NCBI GenBank assembly: GCA_025355705.1
Contig: JANXZD010000357.1
Location: forward strand, 1 to 6,535
From: Bacteroidota bacterium
GTDB lineage: Bacteria > Bacteroidota > Ignavibacteria > UBA10030 > UBA8401
Reading direction: 5' to 3'
Length of the DNA stretch: 6,535 nucleotides
Translations under genes and position numbers: made by a program
The notes under the pieces: model-generated
What the model was told of the DNA's origin: nothing
Database searches by the model: none
The model's input: the letters and a program-made list of their open reading frames with translations, nothing else
Part shown: positions 1 through 4,341 of the stretch, in pieces
Layout of the letters: each line of letters opens with the position of its first letter
How positions within the stretch are numbered: the stretch's first letter is position 1

Positions 1-2
1 CT

Positions 3-71
3 CAAATGGGAACCGGGAAAATCGATTTCCGCACGACGACAAATTTGGTAAGAGATTTGGTCCAGAAATAA
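3..71 (+). CDS. C-terminal tail of a probable AMP-forming acyl/aryl synthetase (partial)
   Basis: Only the last 22 codons are present, read in the frame that ends at TAA 69-71. The peptide begins QMGTGKIDF and ends in a short helical tail (NLVRDLVQK). The G-T-G-K-I-D core resembles the A10 motif of AMP-binding (ANL superfamily) enzymes, where the lysine (codon 18-20 here) contacts the acyl-adenylate, and in that family the motif lies very near the C-terminus, as it does here. Acyl-ACP synthetase/acyltransferase fusions and fatty acyl-CoA ligases end in this way. Two other frames are also open across this short stretch (stops at 49-51 and 74-76), so the frame rests on the motif and on the terminator that follows 27 bases later. 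The family call is a motif-based inference from very little sequence. Confidence 0.42.
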   Translation, partial: QMGTGKIDFRTTTNLVRDLVQK

Positions 72-98
72 AATAACGACCATTTTATCTTTTATTGT

Positions 99-127
99 AA
101 ACGCCAAGAGATTTTCTTGGTGTTTTT
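99..127 (+). terminator. Rho-independent terminator of the upstream gene
   Basis: The arms at 99-109 (AAACGCCAAGA) and 115-125 (TCTTGGTGTTT) pair over 11 positions, with one G-U wobble, around a 5-base loop (110-114). The right arm runs into a T-rich tract (123-127). It lies 27 bases after the upstream stop and 54 bases before the peptidase start, so it should separate the two transcripts. Confidence 0.72.
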
Positions 128-166
128 ATTTCTACCCTATCGAAGTAATCCTTATCTTAAACAAAA

Positions 167-172
167 AAAGGA
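167..172 (+). promoter_or_regulatory. Shine-Dalgarno site for the S46 peptidase
   Basis: AAAGGA lies 9 bases before the ATG at 182. This is good spacing and supports that start over the next in-frame methionine, residue 20, which would remove the signal peptide. Confidence 0.65.
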
Positions 173-181
173 TAACGATTT

Positions 182-2296
182 ATGAAAAAATATTTTCTTC
201 TATGGTTCATTCCTTTGGTTCTTTTTGCTGAAGAGGGAATGTACCCGCTTTCCGAAATCCACAAATTGAATTTGAAATCGAAAGGATTCAAGATCACTGC
301 AAATGCGATCTACAATCCCAACGGTATCAGTCTGGTTGATGCAAGCGTAAATGTCGGCGGGTGCAGTGCTTCATTCATCTCCGAGGAAGGTTTGATCATT
401 ACCAATCATCACTGCGTGTTTGGTGCAGTACAGCAGGCGAGCACGGTGCAGAATGATTATATCACTAATGGATTCATTGCACGCAAACGTGAACAAGAGA
501 TCCCGGCAAAAGGATTGACCGCCCGCATCATTGATTCGTATCGAGATGTCTCAAAGGAAGTTCTTTCGGGAATTTCCGATACGACCGATCCGGTTGAACG
601 GACAAAGATCATTGAAAAAAATACCAAAGTTCTTGTTGCAGATGCTGAGAAAAAACAATCCGGTGTAACAGCATCGGTTGCAGAGATGTTTGCCGGAAAA
701 ACGTACGTCTTGTTTATCAACAAGGTCATTAAAGATATCAGGCTTGTCTATGTTCCGCCTCGATCGGTCGGTGAATTTGGCGGAGAGAGTGATAACTGGG
801 TATGGCCTCGGCATACCGGAGATTTTTCATTTCTTCGTGCCTATGTTTCTGCCGACGGGTCACCTGCGGAATATTCTTCTGCTAATGTTCCATTCAAGCC
901 GAAAAACCATTTTAAAGTGAATCCTAACGGCGTTGAAGAGAATGATCTTGTCTTCATTCTTGGCTATCCCGGAAGAACATTTCGCCATCAAACGTCCTAC
1001 TATCTGGAATATGAACGAGATATTCGTTTACCGTTCATCCAAAAACGAAACGCATGGATGATGGCTCAAATGGAAGTGGCAGGAAAAAATGATCCTGAAA
1101 TTGCATTGGCATTGACTGCAAGGATAAAATCTCTGGCGAACGTTGAGAAAAATTATCGTGGTAAATTAAAAGGAATGAATAATCTCCCAATCATTCAGAA
1201 TAAACAAAAAGAAGAGGAAGCATTGCAGCAATACATCAACGCTGATCCCGAGCGGAAACAAAAATACGGTGATGTGCTTCTGGGAATAAAATCGGTGTAT
1301 GATGAAATCCGTACTGATGCGCAGCGCGGGAACATCCTTTCCAATATCATCGGAAGTTCGACACTTCTTACCATTGGTAATTCGTTATTGAAACTTGTGG
1401 ATGAACGGCAAAAACCGGATTCAACTCGACAATCGGCATATATGGAGAAGAATCTTTCTGCATTGAAACAGAACTATCTTTCATCGCTACGAAGTTTCAA
1501 TCGCACCATCGATCAATTATTTTTACAGGAAATTTTGAACGAAGGCGCAACACTTCCCAACAATCAACGAATTGAACCTGTTGCATCATTGAAGAATATC
1601 CGTCAATTTGTTGACAGTGCATTTACAATGACACAACTTACTGATACAGCATTCATTGCAAAAGCATGTGTTATGACTCCGGAACAATTGAAGCAAGTCA
1701 ACGATCCGTTGATCGAATTTGCACGGACAATGTCGCTGGAAATTGAATTTCAAAACACGATTAATCGAAAACGGAACGGAGAATTGAACCGCCTTTCTGC
1801 AAAATTGGTGACGGTGAAAGAGGTATGGAAAAAATCTGATTTTATACCCGATGCAAATTCAACGTTGCGGATGACCTTCGGAAGGATACGCGGATACAGC
1901 CCTTCGGACGCAACATATTTTTCACCGATCACCACGTTGAACGGAGTGATAGAAAAATCATCAGAAGAGCCGGAATATAATACACCGAAAAAAATTCGTG
2001 ACATGGTAAAGAAAAAAGAATATGGTCGATATAAGAACAAAAAATTGAACGATGTTCCCGTGAATATTCTTTATGATATGGATACCACCGGAGGAAATTC
2101 TGGAAGTCCGGTATTGAATGCAAACGGAGAATTGATTGGAGTGAATTTTGATCGTGCCTTCGAAGCAACGATCAATGATTATGCATGGAATGAAAGTTAC
2201 AGCAGATCGATCGCAGTGGATATACGCTACGTACTATGGAATGTTGAAAAAGTCGGTGAAGCAGATTTTCTGTTGAAGGAAATTGGCATAAAATAA
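182..2296 (+). CDS. S46 family dipeptidyl-peptidase, DPP11-like (Asp/Glu-specific)
   Basis: Secreted serine exopeptidase that removes dipeptides from the free N-terminus of peptides, probably in the periplasm. At 704 residues it has the normal full length for family S46. A short signal peptide (KK then a hydrophobic stretch, residues 1-16) probably ends at VLFA/EEG. The chymotrypsin-like triad is complete: H77 in TNHHC, D214 in RHTGDFS, S640 in GGNSGSP. C61 and C78 match the disulfide that flanks the catalytic His in this fold. N205, W206 and D657 sit where S46 enzymes hold the substrate amino group. Residues about 270-560 form the helical insert that caps the active site. R658, 18 residues after the catalytic Ser, matches Arg673 of Porphyromonas gingivalis DPP11 (Ser655 there), which sets preference for Asp or Glu at P1; DPP7 enzymes have Gly. 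Family assignment is near certain; the specificity is inferred from that residue. No strong terminator follows, so some read-through into the next gene is possible. Confidence 0.95.
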   Translation: MKKYFLLWFIPLVLFAEEGMYPLSEIHKLNLKSKGFKITANAIYNPNGISLVDASVNVGGCSASFISEEGLIITNHHCVFGAVQQASTVQNDYITNGFIARKREQEIPAKGLTARIIDSYRDVSKEVLSGISDTTDPVERTKIIEKNTKVLVADAEKKQSGVTASVAEMFAGKTYVLFINKVIKDIRLVYVPPRSVGEFGGESDNWVWPRHTGDFSFLRAYVSADGSPAEYSSANVPFKPKNHFKVNPNGVEENDLVFILGYPGRTFRHQTSYYLEYERDIRLPFIQKRNAWMMAQMEVAGKNDPEIALALTARIKSLANVEKNYRGKLKGMNNLPIIQNKQKEEEALQQYINADPERKQKYGDVLLGIKSVYDEIRTDAQRGNILSNIIGSSTLLTIGNSLLKLVDERQKPDSTRQSAYMEKNLSALKQNYLSSLRSFNRTIDQLFLQEILNEGATLPNNQRIEPVASLKNIRQFVDSAFTMTQLTDTAFIAKACVMTPEQLKQVNDPLIEFARTMSLEIEFQNTINRKRNGELNRLSAKLVTVKEVWKKSDFIPDANSTLRMTFGRIRGYSPSDATYFSPITTLNGVIEKSSEEPEYNTPKKIRDMVKKKEYGRYKNKKLNDVPVNILYDMDTTGGNSGSPVLNANGELIGVNFDRAFEATINDYAWNESYSRSIAVDIRYVLWNVEKVGEADFLLKEIGIK

Positions 2297-2346
2297 AGAA
2301 AACATTATGTTTTAAATATATCTAAAAACATATCTATTACAATACG

Positions 2347-2375
2347 TTGAAATTCAAGCACTTATTGGGTATATT
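2347..2375 (+). promoter_or_regulatory. Sigma70-like promoter for the TPR/TerB-like gene
   Basis: TTGAAA (2347-2352) and TATATT (2370-2375) are separated by exactly 17 bases, giving four of six and five of six matches to the sigma70 boxes. The predicted transcript start near 2382 gives a leader of about 32 bases before the ATG at 2414. The site lies wholly within the 117-base intergenic gap, so the gene can be expressed independently of the peptidase. AT-rich DNA yields chance matches, hence moderate confidence. Confidence 0.5.
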
Positions 2376-2413
2376 GATACTATTGAAGTAAAATTGGTTA
2401 TTAATCGTTTATT

Positions 2414-3493
2414 ATGCCGCCACCAGCAGACAAAGAATCTCAGAAAAAAATGATCGGCGAATTGCTTAAAGCCGCGGATCGTTATATCAAATCTGCTGAT
2501 TGGACGAAAGCGCTTGAAGAAGTTGACAAAGCGCTTGCCATTGAAACGAACAATATGTACGCCATGGCGTATAAGGACCGTATCAATGTTTCGCTCACGG
2601 AAGAGAAGAAAAAAGTTGAAGGCGAAAAAGTTAAAAAACTTTCCGAAGAGCAAAACAAGAAAACTACTGAAAAAACTCCTGAAGCACCGAATGAAGAAAA
2701 AAGTAATGACACGGTAAAAACTCAAACTCCGGCAGAAGAGAAAAAAACAGAATCTGCAAAACCTGAATCACCAAAAGAAGAGACAAAAGTTGCGACCCCT
2801 TCCGGGAAAGATGATGCCGCCGCACGGTTGGAATCGCTCCGTCAGGAATTTTCTGCAACTCAGGCGAAACTTCAACGGGAAGTTGCACAATTAACAATGC
2901 AGGTAAAAGAAGCACAGGCATTGAAAGATGCAACCGAAAAGAATTTGACCGGACAGATCATCTCACTTCAGCAGGAATTGGCAACCGCAAAACAATCTGG
3001 CGGAAAATCAAACGATAAAGAACTTGATACCTTGAAAAAAGAGATCGAAACGCTGAAAGCAAAACATCAAAAAGAGATCGACTCCGCCAAAGAAATTGCA
3101 AAAGCAGACATGCTGACACAGATCGCAATTCAACAGAAAGAAACCGAAGCTGCAAAAAAGAACACCGGAGAAGGAGCGTTTCAACAACAGGGAGAATCGA
3201 TCATTCAAATGATGTTTCATATTGCATGGAAGGACGGTGCGATCACTTCAGACGAACGCGCATTATTGACGATCCTTAAAGATGCGATCAAAATGAACGA
3301 CCAAAAGTTCAAAGAATTGGAACTGTCAACAAAGAGTGAAGCATACAAGAATGCGTTGCGCAGTGTGTGGCTTGATGGACACGTTACTCCGGATGAATCT
3401 GATTTTCTTACATCGTTGCGAGAGAAACTCGGCGTTCCGGCGGAAGAACACTTTAAACTGGAAAGCCAGATCCGTAAAGAAGTAAAGAAGTAA
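2414..3493 (+). CDS. Cytoplasmic TPR / coiled-coil / tandem TerB-like protein of unknown function
   Basis: The protein has 359 residues and no signal peptide or membrane segment. Residues about 14-47 form one TPR-like helical hairpin (LLKAADRY, then W30, A33, DKALAIE). Residues about 60-130 are a Lys/Glu/Pro/Thr-rich, probably disordered linker. Residues about 133-255 have heptad-like hydrophobic spacing and should form a long coiled coil. The C-terminus has two related helical units: IAWKDGAITSDE (from 270) and SVWLDGHVTPDE (from 317), 47 residues apart, each followed by a leucine-rich helix. The shared W-x-D-G-x-[IV]-T-x-D-E pattern resembles the acidic turn of TerB/tellurite-resistance-like domains; that link is by pattern only. 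The layout suggests an oligomeric scaffold, but I do not recognise a characterised relative. The ATG at 2414 has no clear Shine-Dalgarno; an in-frame stop (2402-2404) lies just upstream, and M13 (ATG 2450) is the alternative start, which would leave the TPR-like hairpin largely intact. Confidence 0.85.
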   Translation: MPPPADKESQKKMIGELLKAADRYIKSADWTKALEEVDKALAIETNNMYAMAYKDRINVSLTEEKKKVEGEKVKKLSEEQNKKTTEKTPEAPNEEKSNDTVKTQTPAEEKKTESAKPESPKEETKVATPSGKDDAAARLESLRQEFSATQAKLQREVAQLTMQVKEAQALKDATEKNLTGQIISLQQELATAKQSGGKSNDKELDTLKKEIETLKAKHQKEIDSAKEIAKADMLTQIAIQQKETEAAKKNTGEGAFQQQGESIIQMMFHIAWKDGAITSDERALLTILKDAIKMNDQKFKELELSTKSEAYKNALRSVWLDGHVTPDESDFLTSLREKLGVPAEEHFKLESQIRKEVKK

Positions 3494-3509
3494 AGAAGTA
3501 AAGAAGTAA
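3474..3509 (+). repeat. Octanucleotide tandem repeat (GTAAAGAA, 4.5 copies) spanning a stop codon
   Basis: Four perfect copies of GTAAAGAA begin at 3474, 3482, 3490 and 3498, followed by a half copy (GTAA) at 3506. The first two copies encode the C-terminal KEVKK of the TPR/TerB-like protein. Its TAA stop (3491-3493) lies inside the third copy, and the rest is 3' untranslated. A perfect short-unit array of this kind is a site where strand slippage can change copy number. Confidence 0.92.
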
Positions 3510-3526
3510 TTATTTCCTCCAACATT

Positions 3527-3563
3527 AAAAACCCGATATGGATTTATTTCCTATCGGGTTTTT
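3527..3563. terminator. Bidirectional rho-independent terminator between convergent genes
   Basis: A perfect 12-bp stem joins AAAAACCCGATA (3527-3538) to TATCGGGTTTTT (3552-3563) around a 13-base loop. On the plus strand it ends in six Ts (3559-3564) and closes the TPR/TerB-like gene. On the minus strand the left-arm As become five Us, so it also serves the glycosyltransferase gene, whose stop codon (3544-3546) lies in the hairpin loop. Confidence 0.88.
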
Positions 3564-4197
3564 TCTTTGTTAACGCTTCAGTAAAAATGTCGCATAAGCG
3601 ATCTTCCGAATCGAGATGATAGAAATACGTAGGGAACGTTACTTTACGGATAGAAAAGTGCCGTTCTACTCTCGTATAAAAATTAAAATCTTCTCCAAAT
3701 GGAATTGCTTTGAATCCATTCACTTTTTTTAATATTGTTCGCCGAAAGAAAAATGTTCCGCCGATATGGCATTTGTTGAGATGGATTTTTTTGCCAGGAT
3801 TCGCCATATCCGCGACGTAATGTTTCTCTTTCGGTCCGATCAATGTTATCCCACCGTGGATAAAGTCGACCGAAGGATGGTGCTGCATATAGTGCAGTCG
3901 TTTTTCCAAATGGCGCGGAGCAAGCTCATCATCGGAATCGACAAAACAAATGAAATTTCCGTTTGCAATTGCTAGACCTCTATTCCGTGCTTTTGCCAAT
4001 CCTTGATTGCTGTGGTAAAAATATACTATTCGAGGATCGTGCCGTAAAAATTGCTTCACAATAGTATATGTAGTATCATTACTTCCATCGTCAATAATGA
4101 TCAGCTCCCAGTTCTGCTCGGTCTGGTTCAATACAGAGCGAATGGCATTCGACAGTAAGTTTGCTCTATTATATGTGCAAAGGATAATGGAGATCAT
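3544..4197 (-). CDS. Family 2 glycosyltransferase (GT-A fold), single domain
   Basis: Cytoplasmic enzyme predicted to transfer a sugar from a nucleotide-sugar donor, probably to a cell-envelope or surface glycan; donor and acceptor cannot be read from the sequence. The N-terminus has the classic GT2 start ISIILCTYNR (2-11), the nucleotide-binding strand ELIIIDDGSNDTT (31-43), the NQGLAKARNRGL segment (64-75), the metal-binding D-S-D in FVDSDDE (D87, D89), and the acceptor-side GED motif (G168-E169-D170). There is no membrane helix. At 217 residues it is short, essentially the catalytic domain, and ends in a Lys/Arg-rich tail (TKKKPDRK). The start follows the usual GT2 N-terminus, although no Shine-Dalgarno is evident. 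It is transcribed towards the TPR/TerB-like gene and away from the outer-membrane gene, and no other glycan genes are nearby. Family membership is secure; the pathway is unknown. Confidence 0.93.
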   Translation of the reverse strand: MISIILCTYNRANLLSNAIRSVLNQTEQNWELIIIDDGSNDTTYTIVKQFLRHDPRIVYFYHSNQGLAKARNRGLAIANGNFICFVDSDDELAPRHLEKRLHYMQHHPSVDFIHGGITLIGPKEKHYVADMANPGKKIHLNKCHIGGTFFFRRTILKKVNGFKAIPFGEDFNFYTRVERHFSIRKVTFPTYFYHLDSEDRLCDIFTEALTKKKPDRK

Positions 4198-4233
4198 TTC
4201 AGTTGTTAACTATTCAAAATATGGAATTGAATC

Positions 4234-4263
4234 AATATACTTTTTATTGCCATAGTATTGCAA
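4234..4263 (-). promoter_or_regulatory. Possible promoter of the glycosyltransferase gene
   Basis: Read on the minus strand, TTGCAA (4263-4258) and TATATT (4239-4234) are separated by 18 bases. A start near 4227 would give a leader of about 30 bases. The -35 box is itself palindromic. This is sequence match only, in AT-rich DNA. Confidence 0.38.
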
Positions 4264-4265
4264 TT

Positions 4266-4279
4266 ATGATGATCATCAT
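4266..4279. promoter_or_regulatory. 14-bp perfect palindrome, candidate operator in the divergent region
   Basis: ATGATGATCATCAT is a perfect palindrome between the divergently transcribed glycosyltransferase and outer-membrane genes. Its half-site ATCATCA (4272-4278) recurs at 4293-4299, 21 bp further on, or about two helical turns. On the plus strand the palindrome lies between TTGCAA (4258-4263) and TAGAAC (4281-4286), which are 17 bases apart and could be a weak promoter. That layout would suit a repressor site, but no regulator gene is in the window. Confidence 0.35.
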
Positions 4280-4341
4280 TTAGAACAATTGTATCATCAA
4301 AATAGTTTAAGATTTGTTTTTTCAAAAAGCCAAAGAGGATA

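Noticed and set aside
130..158. Possible peptidase promoter: TATCTT at 153-158 with TTCTAC 17 bases upstream.
   Set aside because: The -35 candidate matches only two of six positions. A promoter is expected between the terminator and the gene, but this one cannot be supported.
457..2168. Several open frames of 79-96 codons on the minus strand, and one of 80 codons on the plus strand, inside the peptidase gene.
   Set aside because: They overlap a full-length gene with an intact catalytic triad, have no recognisable motifs, and have compositions expected of antisense or frame-shifted reading.
2307..2331. AT-rich inverted repeat (ATGTTTT / AAAACAT) just after the peptidase stop, considered as a terminator.
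   Set aside because: The stem is only 7 bp, with one G-C pair, an 11-base loop and no T tract after the right arm, so it is unlikely to terminate transcription.
3227..3400. The two W-x-D-G-x-[IV]-T-x-D-E units considered as EF-hand calcium sites.
   Set aside because: They lack the 12-residue D-x-[DNS]-x-[DNS]-G loop with a terminal Glu; the spacing fits a TerB-like acidic turn better.
2354..3525. Minus-strand open frames rich in Phe, Leu and Ser across the TPR/TerB-like gene, resembling membrane proteins.
   Set aside because: Antisense of Lys/Glu-rich codons (AAA, GAA, AAG) reads as Phe, Leu and Ser, which mimics hydrophobic proteins. The plus strand has coherent domains.
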